From NCBI RefSeq assembly GCF_013393325.1, contig NZ_QJRC01000095.1, positions 310,001-374,000 of the forward strand: DNA of 64,000 nt. Direction: 5' to 3'. The notes under the pieces were generated by a model, which saw nothing but the letters and a program-made list of their open reading frames with translations, did no database searches and had not been told where the DNA came from. Made by a program: the position numbers and the translations under genes. Below, in pieces: positions 30,446 to 38,844 of this stretch (positions are counted from its first letter, which is position 1; each line of letters starts with the position of its first letter). This stretch comes from Pseudomonas hunanensis. GTDB lineage: Bacteria > Pseudomonadota > Gammaproteobacteria > Pseudomonadales > Pseudomonadaceae.

Positions 30446-31407
30446 TTACCGGCGTGGCCGGCTTCATCGGCTTCCATTTCGCTCGCCGCCTGTGCGAGGC
30501 AGGCATCGATGTAGTCGGCATCGACAACCTCAATGCCTACTACAGCGTCGAGCTGAAACTGGCGCGCCTGCAACGGCTGTTCGGCTTCGCCAATTTCCGC
30601 TTCCAAACCCTCGATATCGCCAACAGCGCCGACCTGCAACAGCTGTTCGCCAGGCAGGCGTTCAGTGAAGTGATCCACCTGGCGGCCCAGGCCGGGGTGC
30701 GCTATTCGCTGGACAACCCTGGCGCCTACGGGCAGGCCAACCTGGTCGGTTTCCTCAACATCCTCGAAGCCTGCCGCCAGCAGCCACCACGCCACCTGAT
30801 CTACGCCTCCAGCAGCTCGGTGTACGGCGCCAATGCCAAGCTGCCGTTCAGCATCGATGACCCGGTCGAGCAGCCGGTTTCGCTGTACGCCGCCAGCAAG
30901 CGTGCCAATGAACTGATGGCGCACAGCTACGCGCACCTGTATCGGATACCAACCACCGGCCTGCGCTTTTTCACCGTCTACGGCCCCTGGGGCCGGCCCG
31001 ACATGGCGCTGTTCAAGTTCACCCGCGCCATGCTCGAAGGACGGCCGATCGAGGTTTACAACAACGGCCTGATGGGCCGCGACTTCACCTACATCGACGA
31101 CATCGTCGAAAGCATCGTGCGCCTGCGCCTGAAACCACCCCGGCCGACCGAGGGGCAGCCGCCCTGCCAACTGTTCAACATCGGCCGTGGGCAGCCGGTA
31201 AGGCTGCTGCAATTCGTCGAATGCCTGGAAGCCGCCTTGGGCATCAAGGCCCAGCGCGACTACCTGCCGCTGCAAGCAGGCGACGTGCTGGAGACCTGGG
31301 CCGATGTTGGCTCACTGGCACGCTGGATCGACTACTCCCCAGGCACGTCGCTGGAGCACGGCGTCAACGCTTTCGTTGGCTGGTACCGGGATTTCTACCG
31401 GGTTTGA
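30433..31407 (+). CDS. NAD-dependent epimerase, likely UDP-glucuronate 4-epimerase
   Basis: The 324-residue short-chain dehydrogenase-type protein has GVAGFIGFHFARRLCEAG at the N-terminus, the Ser site SSSSVYGAN and the catalytic YAASKRAN, and sequence similarity to UDP-glucuronate 4-epimerases (DNLNAYYSVELK, LRFFTVYGPWGRPDMA). Such enzymes make UDP-galacturonic acid. The ATG at 30433 lies inside the end of ugd; the longer frame from 30280 is shadow. Epimerase type is inferred from the pairing with ugd and sequence features. Confidence 0.85.
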   Translation: MPVLITGVAGFIGFHFARRLCEAGIDVVGIDNLNAYYSVELKLARLQRLFGFANFRFQTLDIANSADLQQLFARQAFSEVIHLAAQAGVRYSLDNPGAYGQANLVGFLNILEACRQQPPRHLIYASSSSVYGANAKLPFSIDDPVEQPVSLYAASKRANELMAHSYAHLYRIPTTGLRFFTVYGPWGRPDMALFKFTRAMLEGRPIEVYNNGLMGRDFTYIDDIVESIVRLRLKPPRPTEGQPPCQLFNIGRGQPVRLLQFVECLEAALGIKAQRDYLPLQAGDVLETWADVGSLARWIDYSPGTSLEHGVNAFVGWYRDFYRV

Positions 31408-31441
31408 TCCACGTAATAACAACATGATCACAGGTAGCCTC

Positions 31442-32185
31442 ATGACAGATCCACTTGACCTCTCGGTACTGATCCCCGCCAAGAACGAGGTCGACAACCT
31501 GCCATCACTGCTGATGGAGATACGCGCTGCACTCACCGCCGAGCGCTACGAGGTGCTGGTGGTCGATGACGGCAGCAGCGACCGCACCTTGAGCGTACTG
31601 CAGCAACTGAAAAACCAGGGCTACACGCAATTGCGCATCCTGCGTCACGAACGCTCGCAGGGCCAGAGCACCTCTCTGTGGCATGCCGCCCAGGCGGCCC
31701 ACGGCCACTGGTTGGCGACCCTGGATGGCGACGGCCAGAACGACCCGGCGGACATCCCCGGCATGCTGGCCCTGGTGCGTGCCAACCAGGGCCTGACCGG
31801 CGGCGTCAAGCTGGTGGCCGGGCACCGGGTCAACCGGCGTGACAGCGCCAGCAAACGCTGGGCCTCGCGCTTCGCCAATGGCCTGCGCAGCCGCCTGCTC
31901 AAGGACGCCACGCCCGACACCGGCTGCGGGCTGAAGCTGATCGAGCGTGCAGCCTTCTTGCGCCTGCCCTACTTCGACCACATGCACCGCTACATTCCGG
32001 CACTGATCCTGCGCCACAACGGCCGCATGCTGGTGCACCCGGTCAATCACCGGCCACGCCACGCGGGTGTCTCCAAATACGGCAACCTGGACCGCGCCCT
32101 GGTCGGCATCCTCGACCTGATCGGGGTGTGGTGGCTGATCCGCCGAACCCGCCTGGACAGCCACCCGCAGGAGCTTGAAGGATGA
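31442..32185 (+). CDS. Family 2 glycosyltransferase, polyprenyl-phosphate sugar transferase type
   Basis: The 247-residue protein has the GT-A fold of DPM1-like enzymes: LSVLIPAKNEVDNL, VVDDGSSDRTL, LDGDGQNDPAD (DxD) and GCGLKLIERAAFLRLP. It lacks the two C-terminal membrane helices of ArnC, ending IGVWWLIRRTRLDSHP. By family it transfers a sugar from UDP or GDP to a polyprenyl phosphate. I chose ATG 31442 (MTDPLDLSVL); ATG 31424 is an alternative. It is coupled by ATGA to the next gene. Confidence 0.85.
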   Translation: MTDPLDLSVLIPAKNEVDNLPSLLMEIRAALTAERYEVLVVDDGSSDRTLSVLQQLKNQGYTQLRILRHERSQGQSTSLWHAAQAAHGHWLATLDGDGQNDPADIPGMLALVRANQGLTGGVKLVAGHRVNRRDSASKRWASRFANGLRSRLLKDATPDTGCGLKLIERAAFLRLPYFDHMHRYIPALILRHNGRMLVHPVNHRPRHAGVSKYGNLDRALVGILDLIGVWWLIRRTRLDSHPQELEG

Positions 32186-32454
32186 CCCGCGAAACCCTGT
32201 GGCTGATCGTCGGGTTTGCCGGCCAGGCCGTTTTCACCGGGCGTTTCGTGCTGCAGTGGCTGTACAGCGAGTTCAAGCGCCGCAGCGTGATCCCGGTGGG
32301 TTTCTGGTACCTGAGCATGCTCGGCAGCGCACTACTGCTGACCTACGCCATCTACCGCCAGGACCCGGTATTCATCATCGGCCAAAGCTTCGGCTTTCTG
32401 GTTTACCTGCGCAACCTGCAGCTGATTGCCCGCCATCAGGAACAGAAGGAATAG
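32182..32454 (+). CDS. LAB_N domain membrane protein (lipid-A-disaccharide synthase N-terminal-like)
   Basis: The 90-residue protein has three hydrophobic helices and matches the LAB_N family: LWLIVGFAGQAVFTGRFVLQ, WLYSEFKRRSVIPVGFWYLS, then LLLTYAIYRQDPVFIIGQSF and VYLRNLQLI. The domain is fused to some LpxB proteins and is often found as a free protein next to GT2 and ArnT-like genes. A similar small protein (RgtF) in Rhizobium acts with the GT2 RgtE; the comparison is from memory. It is coupled by ATGA to the GT2 gene. Confidence 0.85.
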   Translation: MTRETLWLIVGFAGQAVFTGRFVLQWLYSEFKRRSVIPVGFWYLSMLGSALLLTYAIYRQDPVFIIGQSFGFLVYLRNLQLIARHQEQKE

Positions 32455-32458
32455 GCCT

Positions 32459-33985
32459 TTGCCAAAGTTCAAGACGCTTGCGGCCGAACGCCTGGCCCTG
32501 ATCGCCCTCGCCGTGTTGTTGGTGGGCGCCGGTATCGGCTGGCGCCAGCCAATGAATGTCGATGAAGAACGCTTTCTCGGCGTGGCCCTGGAAATGCTGC
32601 AGAGCGGCACCTGGTTCATCCCGCACCGGGCCGCAGAGATCTACGGCGACAAGCCACCGTTGTTCATGTGGACCGTGGCACTGTTCAGCTACCTGACCGG
32701 CTCACCCAAGGTTGCCCTCTATCTGCCAGGGCTGCTGTCGGCGGCGACCATCACCTGGGTGCTGCATGACCTCGGGCGGCGCCTGTGGAACCGGCGCATC
32801 GGCGTAATCGCAGCTTTGCTGTTCCTGGCCACCTACCAGAGCTACAGCATCCTGCGCACCGGGCAGATCGACAGTTTTCTGTGCCTGTGGGTGGCGCTCG
32901 GCTTCTACGGCATGCTGCGCCACCTGCTGCTGGGGCCCGCCTGGGGCTGGTTCTACCTGGCCTGCGCGGCGATGGGCCTGGGCATCATCAGTAAGGGTGT
33001 GGGTTTTGTCCCGGCGCTGATGCTGCTGCCTTACGCCTGGGCAGTACGCCAGCGCTGGCACGGCGTGGTCGCGATGCCGGGCCAGGGATGGCGCTGGAGC
33101 CTGGGGCTGCTGTGGTTGCTGGCCGGTTGCGCGGTGTGGCTGCTGCCACTGTTGGTGTCGATCGCCCAGGGCGGTGGCGCGGCAGAGCTGGCCTACCTGA
33201 AAGAAATCCTGTTGCGCCAGACCGCCAGCCGCTACGCCAATGCCTGGGACCATCGCGAGCCGTTCTGGTACTTCTTCGTCAAGGTCATCCCCAAGTACTG
33301 GCTGCCCCTGATACTGGCCCTGCCCTGGCTGATACCGGCCTGGCGCCGGCAACTGCAAAAACGCGATGGCCGCTTCCTGCTGTTACTCGGCTGGGTGGCG
33401 TTGGTGCTGCTGTTTTTCAGCCTCAGCAGCGGCAAGCGCAAGCTCTACATCTTCCCGGCCCTGCCTGGCCTGGTACTGGCCATGGCGCCGCTGGTGCCTT
33501 GGCTGCTCAAGCGCTGGTGGCAGCGCCGGCCGGGTTGGCGCAGGGCCTTCACTACCGTAGCCCTGACATGGTTCGCCCTGTGGTTCGCCCGAGGCTTCGT
33601 CGAGCCGATCAAGGAAGGCCGCAACCCGCATGACACGCTGATGAGCGACGCCGCTCAAGCCACCGACGGTGCTGAACTGGTGCTGGTCAACTGGCGCGAG
33701 GGCCATTGGCTGTTCGCCCGGCAACCCATCGTGCATTTCGGCTTCACGGGCCAACCCAAAGCCGATGCGGCGGCCTACTGGCTGCGCCAGCACCCCTCTG
33801 CGTTCGCATTGGTTCCAGCCACCGAGCTGGGCCGCTGTTTCAACGCCGACAAGGCCCGCAAGCTGGGCGAGACCTCGCGGGCCGAGTGGTATGTGGTCGG
33901 TGCCGATGCCGACAACGGCCAGTGCCGCGCCACTGCCCCCGACCACGTCTACCACTTCACCTGGGCTAAGGCGCAGGAGGGCTAA
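32459..33985 (+). CDS. ArnT-like membrane glycosyltransferase
   Basis: The 508-residue protein has an ArnT/PMT-like start: after the first membrane helix comes GWRQPMNVDEERFLGVALEM with the conserved Asp-Glu, then YGDKPPLFMWTVAL, and many membrane helices. ArnT enzymes move a sugar from undecaprenyl phosphate to lipid A at the periplasmic face. The last 110 residues form a soluble domain. I chose TTG 32459 after AAGGA (32446-32450). Its end overlaps the convergent mqo gene by 20 bases. Substrate is inferred as galacturonic or glucuronic acid from the operon. Confidence 0.82.
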   Translation: MPKFKTLAAERLALIALAVLLVGAGIGWRQPMNVDEERFLGVALEMLQSGTWFIPHRAAEIYGDKPPLFMWTVALFSYLTGSPKVALYLPGLLSAATITWVLHDLGRRLWNRRIGVIAALLFLATYQSYSILRTGQIDSFLCLWVALGFYGMLRHLLLGPAWGWFYLACAAMGLGIISKGVGFVPALMLLPYAWAVRQRWHGVVAMPGQGWRWSLGLLWLLAGCAVWLLPLLVSIAQGGGAAELAYLKEILLRQTASRYANAWDHREPFWYFFVKVIPKYWLPLILALPWLIPAWRRQLQKRDGRFLLLLGWVALVLLFFSLSSGKRKLYIFPALPGLVLAMAPLVPWLLKRWWQRRPGWRRAFTTVALTWFALWFARGFVEPIKEGRNPHDTLMSDAAQATDGAELVLVNWREGHWLFARQPIVHFGFTGQPKADAAAYWLRQHPSAFALVPATELGRCFNADKARKLGETSRAEWYVVGADADNGQCRATAPDHVYHFTWAKAQEG

Positions 33986-35531
33986 GCTGCAGCACCTCGT
34001 TGGTATACGCCCACTCCTTTTGCACCTGGTCCGGGTGGTCGTTCAGGCGAATGCCATAGGACGGGATGATTTGCTTGATTTTCGCCTGCCACTCGGGCGA
34101 GGCCACCTTGTCCTTGAACACCTTGTTCAGCACATCGAGCATGATGGGCGGTGCGGTCGAAGCACCAGGCGAGGCCCCCAGCAAGCCGGCGATGCTGCCG
34201 TCCTTGGACGTCACCACCTCGGTACCGAGCTTGAGCACGCCACCGAGAGCTTCGTCTTTCTTGATGATCTGCACCCGCTGGCCCGCCTGCCACAGCCGCC
34301 AATCTTCCTTCTTCGCCTCGGGGAAGTAGGTGCGCAGTGCTTCGAAGCGATCATTGTCGGACTGCAACACCTGGCCGATCAGGTACTGCACCAGGTCGAA
34401 CTCGCGGACCCCTACCCGCACCATCGGCCAAGCGTTGTGCACGCTGGTACTGGCAAGCAGGTCGAGCAGCGAGCCTTGCTTGAGGAACTTGGTCGAGAAT
34501 GTGGCGAACGGCCCGAACAGGATCATGCGCTTGCCATCGAGCACCCGGGTGTCCAGGTGTGGCACCGACATGGGCGGCGCACCGGTGGCGGCAATGCCGT
34601 AGGCCTTGGCCATGTGCCGCTGGGCGATGGCCGGGTTGTCGGTGACCAGGAACGAGCCGCCGACCGGGAAACCGGCATAGTCCTTGGCTTCGTCGATACC
34701 CGACTTCTGCAGCAGCGGTAACGCGGCACCGCCGGCACCAATGAACAGGAACTTGGCATCGGTGGCCGCCTTGCTGCCATCCTTGAGGTTCTTGTACTCG
34801 ACGTGCCAGGAACCGTCACCGTTGCGGGTAATGTCCTGCACCTCGCTCGACAGCTTGAGGTCGAAGTTCGGTCGGGTCTGCAGATAACCCACGTACTGCC
34901 GGGTGATCTCGCCAAAGTTGACGTCGGTGCCAATCGGCGTCCAGGTCACCGCCAGCTTCTGGTTAGGGTCGCGGCCCTCCATCATCAGCGGTACCCACTT
35001 GCGAATCTGCTCATGGTCTTCGGAGTACTGCATGGGCTTGAACAGCGGGCTGGCCTGCAGGGCCTCGTAGCGCTTCTTCAAAAAGCGGATATTGTCATCG
35101 CCCCAGACAAAGCTCATGTGCGGGGTGGTGTTGATGAACGAATGCGGGTTCTTCAGCACCCCCTGCTTCACCTGCCAAGCAAGGAACTGCCGGGTGATCT
35201 GAAACGACTCGTTGATCTCCACCGCTTTGCTGATGTCGATCTTGCCGTCCTTTTCCGGGGTGTAGTTCAACTCAGCCAGGGCCGAATGGCCGGTACCCGC
35301 ATTGTTCCAGCCGTTGGAGCTTTCTTCAGCCACTTTGTCCAGGCGCTCGACCATCTCCATCGACCAGCCTGGCTCCAATTCGTTGAGCCACACGGCCAAG
35401 GTAGAACTCATGATGCCGCCGCCCACCAGCAGCACATCGACCTTTCTGGTTTCCGCAGCCTGGGCATTGAGCATGCCGATTGCCAAGGCCAGCCCGGCCA
35501 GCGCCAGTTTCGGCTTGATGGTGATCTTCAT
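33966..35531 (-). CDS. mqo: Malate:quinone oxidoreductase
   Basis: The 521-residue FAD enzyme oxidises malate to oxaloacetate and passes electrons to quinone. The FAD site is VDVLLVGGGIMSSTLAVWLN, followed by the family blocks SSNGWNNAGTGHSALAELNY and FLFIGAGGAALPLLQKSGI. The first 26 residues (MKITIKPKLALAGLALAIGM LNAQAAE) look like a signal peptide. Cytoplasmic-side Mqo proteins usually lack one, so this belongs to a type that may be exported or tethered. P. putida strains carry several mqo genes. Confidence 0.92.
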   Translation of the reverse strand: MKITIKPKLALAGLALAIGMLNAQAAETRKVDVLLVGGGIMSSTLAVWLNELEPGWSMEMVERLDKVAEESSNGWNNAGTGHSALAELNYTPEKDGKIDISKAVEINESFQITRQFLAWQVKQGVLKNPHSFINTTPHMSFVWGDDNIRFLKKRYEALQASPLFKPMQYSEDHEQIRKWVPLMMEGRDPNQKLAVTWTPIGTDVNFGEITRQYVGYLQTRPNFDLKLSSEVQDITRNGDGSWHVEYKNLKDGSKAATDAKFLFIGAGGAALPLLQKSGIDEAKDYAGFPVGGSFLVTDNPAIAQRHMAKAYGIAATGAPPMSVPHLDTRVLDGKRMILFGPFATFSTKFLKQGSLLDLLASTSVHNAWPMVRVGVREFDLVQYLIGQVLQSDNDRFEALRTYFPEAKKEDWRLWQAGQRVQIIKKDEALGGVLKLGTEVVTSKDGSIAGLLGASPGASTAPPIMLDVLNKVFKDKVASPEWQAKIKQIIPSYGIRLNDHPDQVQKEWAYTNEVLQLSPPAP

Positions 35532-35618
35532 AACCTCTCCCGTGCCTCGTGCCTATCCATAAGTTCAGCCACAAGCTTAGCTGACGGATTTGCTCAGGTA
35601 TGGCCGGCGCACAAGCAC

Positions 35619-35647
35619 TTGCAATCCATCACATCTCAAAATACTGT
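35619..35647 (+). promoter_or_regulatory. Promoter of the radical SAM gene
   Basis: TTGCAA (35619-35624) and TACTGT (35642-35647) are 17 bases apart. The -10 element overlaps the LexA-type box at 35644-35659, a usual SOS-promoter layout. Confidence 0.55.
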
Positions 35648-35659
35648 ATGAATATTCAG
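35644..35659. promoter_or_regulatory. LexA (SOS) box
   Basis: CTGTATGAATATTCAG fits the CTG-N10-CAG consensus of gammaproteobacterial LexA with an A+T-rich centre. It lies 18 bases before the ATG of the radical SAM gene and overlaps its promoter. Confidence 0.75.
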
Positions 35660-35676
35660 TATTGCGAGACAGTACC

Positions 35677-36897
35677 ATGCAACTCATTGCCAAACTCGGC
35701 ATCCTCGCCGACGCCGCCAAGTACGACGCTTCCTGCGCCAGCAGCGGTGCGCCCAAGCGTAACTCGCGCGGTGCCGACAGCCTGGGGGCCACCAATGGCA
35801 TGGGCATCTGTCACAGCTACACCCCCGACGGCCGCTGCGTATCGCTGCTCAAGGTGTTGCTCACCAACTTCTGCCTGTACGACTGCCAGTACTGTGTCAA
35901 CCGCCGCTCCAGCAACGTGCCACGCGCGCGCTTCAGCCCCGAGGAAGTGGTACGCCTGACCCTGGACTTCTACCGGCGCAACTGCATCAGCGGCTTGTTC
36001 CTCAGCTCTGGCATCATCCGCTCGGCGGACTACACCATGGAGCAGCTGATCCGCGTGGCCCGGCTGTTGCGCGAAGAACACAACTTCCGCGGCTACATTC
36101 ATCTCAAGACAATTCCCGACGCCGACCCGCTGCTGATCGAACAGGCCGGGCGACTGGCCGACCGCCTCAGCGTCAACATCGAGCTGCCGACCGACGCCAG
36201 CCTCAAACGCCTGGCGCCGGAAAAACAGGCGCACACCATTCGCCAGGCCATGGGCGTGATTCACCAAGGCCAGCAAGCCGTGGCCAACGAGCCCAAGGCG
36301 CCACGCTTTACCCCGGCCGGGCAAAGCACCCAGGTCATCGTCGGCGCCGACAGCACCGACGACAGCACCTTGCTGCGCAATGCCGAGTCGCTTTACCAGG
36401 GCTACGGCCTCAAGCGCGTGTACTACTCCGCCTTCAGCCCGATCCCCGACAGCCCAGGCAGCGTGCCCCTCGCCGCACCTCCGCTGCTGCGCGAACACCG
36501 CCTGTATCAGGCCGACTTCCTGCTGCGTGGCTATGGCTACAAGGCTGGCGAGCTGCTGGGCCAGAGCGGTAACCTGGCCCTGGACATCGACCCCAAGCTG
36601 GCCTGGGCGCTGGCCAACCGCGAGGTCTTCCCGCTGGATGTGAACCGCGCCGAGCCAGCGTTACTGGCACGCATCCCCGGCATCGGCCTGCGCAGTGTGC
36701 AACGCCTGGTCGCCCTGCGCCGGGAACGGCGTATCCGCTATGACGACCTGATCCAGCTGCGTTGCGTGCTGGACAAGGCTCGGCCGTTCATCGTCACTAG
36801 CGACTATCGCCCGGCCCAGGCCGAACTGCGCAGCGGCCTGCTGCGGGCGCGTTTGCGTGAGCCGCAAGCACCGGTACAGATGGGGTTATGGGGGTGA
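35677..36897 (+). CDS. Radical SAM protein with C-terminal HhH, putative DNA repair/modification (TIGR03916 type)
   Basis: The 406-residue protein has the radical SAM cluster motif Cys-x3-Cys-x2-Cys in NFCLYDCQYCVNRRSS (about 61-76) after DASCASSGAPKR. Its C-terminus carries a helix-hairpin-helix DNA-binding motif (LLARIPGIGLRSVQRLVALR). This matches the family called putative DNA modification/repair radical SAM protein, paired with a DUF4130 protein. I chose ATG 35677 (MQLIAKLGILADAAKYDASC); starts upstream lie in the operator. A LexA box supports a role in the DNA-damage response. Substrate is unknown. Confidence 0.85.
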   Translation: MQLIAKLGILADAAKYDASCASSGAPKRNSRGADSLGATNGMGICHSYTPDGRCVSLLKVLLTNFCLYDCQYCVNRRSSNVPRARFSPEEVVRLTLDFYRRNCISGLFLSSGIIRSADYTMEQLIRVARLLREEHNFRGYIHLKTIPDADPLLIEQAGRLADRLSVNIELPTDASLKRLAPEKQAHTIRQAMGVIHQGQQAVANEPKAPRFTPAGQSTQVIVGADSTDDSTLLRNAESLYQGYGLKRVYYSAFSPIPDSPGSVPLAAPPLLREHRLYQADFLLRGYGYKAGELLGQSGNLALDIDPKLAWALANREVFPLDVNRAEPALLARIPGIGLRSVQRLVALRRERRIRYDDLIQLRCVLDKARPFIVTSDYRPAQAELRSGLLRARLREPQAPVQMGLWG

Positions 36898-37736
36898 TCG
36901 CGCTCGACTGCGACGACCTGTTCGCCACTTGGCGCGATCAGGCTCGGGTGTTGTTGGGGCATGGCATCGACCCGTCCGAAGTCACCTGGTCGCAAGGCCC
37001 GATGGCGGACCTGCTGGCCATACCGACTGCCCCCCCGGAAGGCCCCGGCCCTTTTCGCGCCAAAGTCCCGGCAGCCTTGCTGAGCCAACTGGAACAGGCC
37101 TCCCGCTACCGTGGAGAGCAACGTTGGAACCTGCTGTACGAAGTGCTTTGGCGCGTCGCCCATGGCGACCGCACAGCCATGCTGGCGGGTGACAGGTTGG
37201 GCAGTGAGCTGCAACGGCGCATCAAGCAGGTGAGCCGCGAAGCACATCACCTGCATGCGTTCGTGCGCTTCGTGCCGTTGCCTGATGAACTGGTCGCGCA
37301 TTTGCAGCTGGACCTGGTGGCCTATCACGAGCCGGCGCATGACATTCTGCAAAGTGCCAGCCCGCATTTCGCCGACCGCCTGGGGCGTTTGCGCTGGCTT
37401 ATCGCTACACCACAGGATGGCATTCGCTTTGACGGTCAAGTGTTCGATTACCAGCGCCAGTGCCCCGAAGCCTGGCGCCAGTGGGCGCGCAACGCCGACG
37501 ACCCTGGCGCCGAGCTTTGGCGCACGTACTACCGCCATACCTTCAACCCGGCCCGCCTCAACCCGGACGCCTTGCGCCTGCACATGCCCGGGCGGTTCTG
37601 GCGGCATTTGCCGGAAGGCATGCTGATACCGCAGCTGGAAGGCTTGGCGCGCCAGGGCAAGCAGCGGGACGGCCAGGCCCTTGAAGTGGCCGCTCAATCC
37701 GGCAAGCAAATCAGCATGCACACGCGGTCGGTGTAG
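36888..37736 (+). CDS. DUF4130 (TIGR03915) DNA metabolism protein
   Basis: The 282-residue protein overlaps the radical SAM gene by ten bases and belongs to the DUF4130 family always found with it. Family landmarks are IKQVSREAHHLHAFVRF and LVAYHEPAHDILQSASPHFA with the C-terminal YYRHTFNPARLNPDALRLHM and FWRHLPEG. The late part resembles a domain fused to uracil-DNA-glycosylase-like proteins in other bacteria. It is expected to work with the radical SAM enzyme on DNA damage, but no reaction has been assigned as far as I know. Confidence 0.82.
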   Translation: MGVIALDCDDLFATWRDQARVLLGHGIDPSEVTWSQGPMADLLAIPTAPPEGPGPFRAKVPAALLSQLEQASRYRGEQRWNLLYEVLWRVAHGDRTAMLAGDRLGSELQRRIKQVSREAHHLHAFVRFVPLPDELVAHLQLDLVAYHEPAHDILQSASPHFADRLGRLRWLIATPQDGIRFDGQVFDYQRQCPEAWRQWARNADDPGAELWRTYYRHTFNPARLNPDALRLHMPGRFWRHLPEGMLIPQLEGLARQGKQRDGQALEVAAQSGKQISMHTRSV

Positions 37737-37850
37737 GAGCGGCCTTGTGCCGCGATGGTCCGCAAAGCGGGCGCTGATTCCAGCAGCGAGGCTGATCTTT
37801 TAGGGGTGCGGCGCAGCCCTACCGCGACGCAAGGCCGCTGCCACAAAAAA
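37733..37850. repeat. REP-type inverted elements between convergent genes
   Basis: TGTAGGAGCGGCCTTGTGCC (37733-37752) has an inverted partner near 37820-37843 (ACCGCGACGCAAGGCCGCTG). This is a P. putida-type REP pair filling the 136-base gap between the DUF4130 gene and pxpC. Confidence 0.6.
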
Positions 37851-37872
37851 GCACCGCGGCTTTGCCTCGACG

Positions 37873-38844
37873 TCAGGCGAAGAGCCTATCCAGGCAACCA
37901 AGCTTCTTCTTGTACGACCGCCGCGCCTCCAGCGCCTGCTCCAGGCTAACCGCCAGGAACCGCGCCTGCTGGTTAGGCTGCATCTGCCCGATCAAATCAA
38001 GGTCGGCACTGATCACGGTGCCGATCATGGCGTAACCGCCACCGGACACAGCATCGCGGTGCAGGATGATCGGTTCCAACCCCGCTGGCACCTGGATCGA
38101 GCCGATTGGGTAGCAGCTGTCGACGATGTTCGACGGGTCCGACCCAGCACCGAACGGCTGCTCCCGTGGCTGGAAGCTCAAGGCACTGCCGCCTTTGTAG
38201 CGATAGCCAATACGGTCCGCCTCGGAGCCGACTGTCCAGGCTTCGGTGAAAAAGCTTTGTGCCGCAGGTGCGGTCAGGCGGTGGAAGTACAGCCCAGGCA
38301 CCACCCGCAACACCACCTCGCCACCCAAGGCCTGACGCAAGGCCATCGGCAGGCTTGCACCGGCACGGGTCTTGCCGCTGGGCACGCCGACCGGTAGCAG
38401 GTCGCCCGCCATCAACTTGCGCCCATGAAAGCCGCCCAAGGCCCCCAGCGCGTAGGTGGAACGGCTACCCAGTACTTCGGGCACGTCGATGCCGCCTGCC
38501 ACTGCCAGGTAGGCCCGAGCACCTGCGGTAGGAAAACCGAAACGCAACACTTGCCCGGCGCGCACGGCAAACGCCGTATCCGGCCGCTGCTCGCGGCCAT
38601 CGAGCAACGCGGGCATCTGCGCACCGCAAACGGCCACCAGTGCGTCCTGCTGAAACTCCAGCTCCGGCCCCACCAACGCACATTCCAGGCCCGCAGCGCC
38701 GGCCGGGTTGCCCACCAGGTGGTTGGCCGCGCTCAAGGCGTATTGGTCAAGTGCGCCGGACGGTGGGATGCCCAGGTGGTAGTAACCTTCGCGGCCCAGG
38801 TCCTGCACGGAAGTCGCGAGGCCGGGTTTGAGCACCTTGATCAT
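37873..38844 (-). CDS. pxpC: 5-oxoprolinase subunit C
   Basis: The 323-residue protein matches the biotin-dependent-carboxylase-like/KipA family now known as PxpC: MIKVLKPGLATSVQDLGREG YYHLGIPPSGALDQYAL, and the C-terminal SGGYAMIGT-like block (DAVSGGGYAMIGTVISADLD). With PxpA and PxpB it opens 5-oxoproline to glutamate using ATP. Its ATG overlaps the pxpB stop by four bases (38844-38841), so the two are coupled. Confidence 0.9.
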   Translation of the reverse strand: MIKVLKPGLATSVQDLGREGYYHLGIPPSGALDQYALSAANHLVGNPAGAAGLECALVGPELEFQQDALVAVCGAQMPALLDGREQRPDTAFAVRAGQVLRFGFPTAGARAYLAVAGGIDVPEVLGSRSTYALGALGGFHGRKLMAGDLLPVGVPSGKTRAGASLPMALRQALGGEVVLRVVPGLYFHRLTAPAAQSFFTEAWTVGSEADRIGYRYKGGSALSFQPREQPFGAGSDPSNIVDSCYPIGSIQVPAGLEPIILHRDAVSGGGYAMIGTVISADLDLIGQMQPNQQARFLAVSLEQALEARRSYKKKLGCLDRLFA

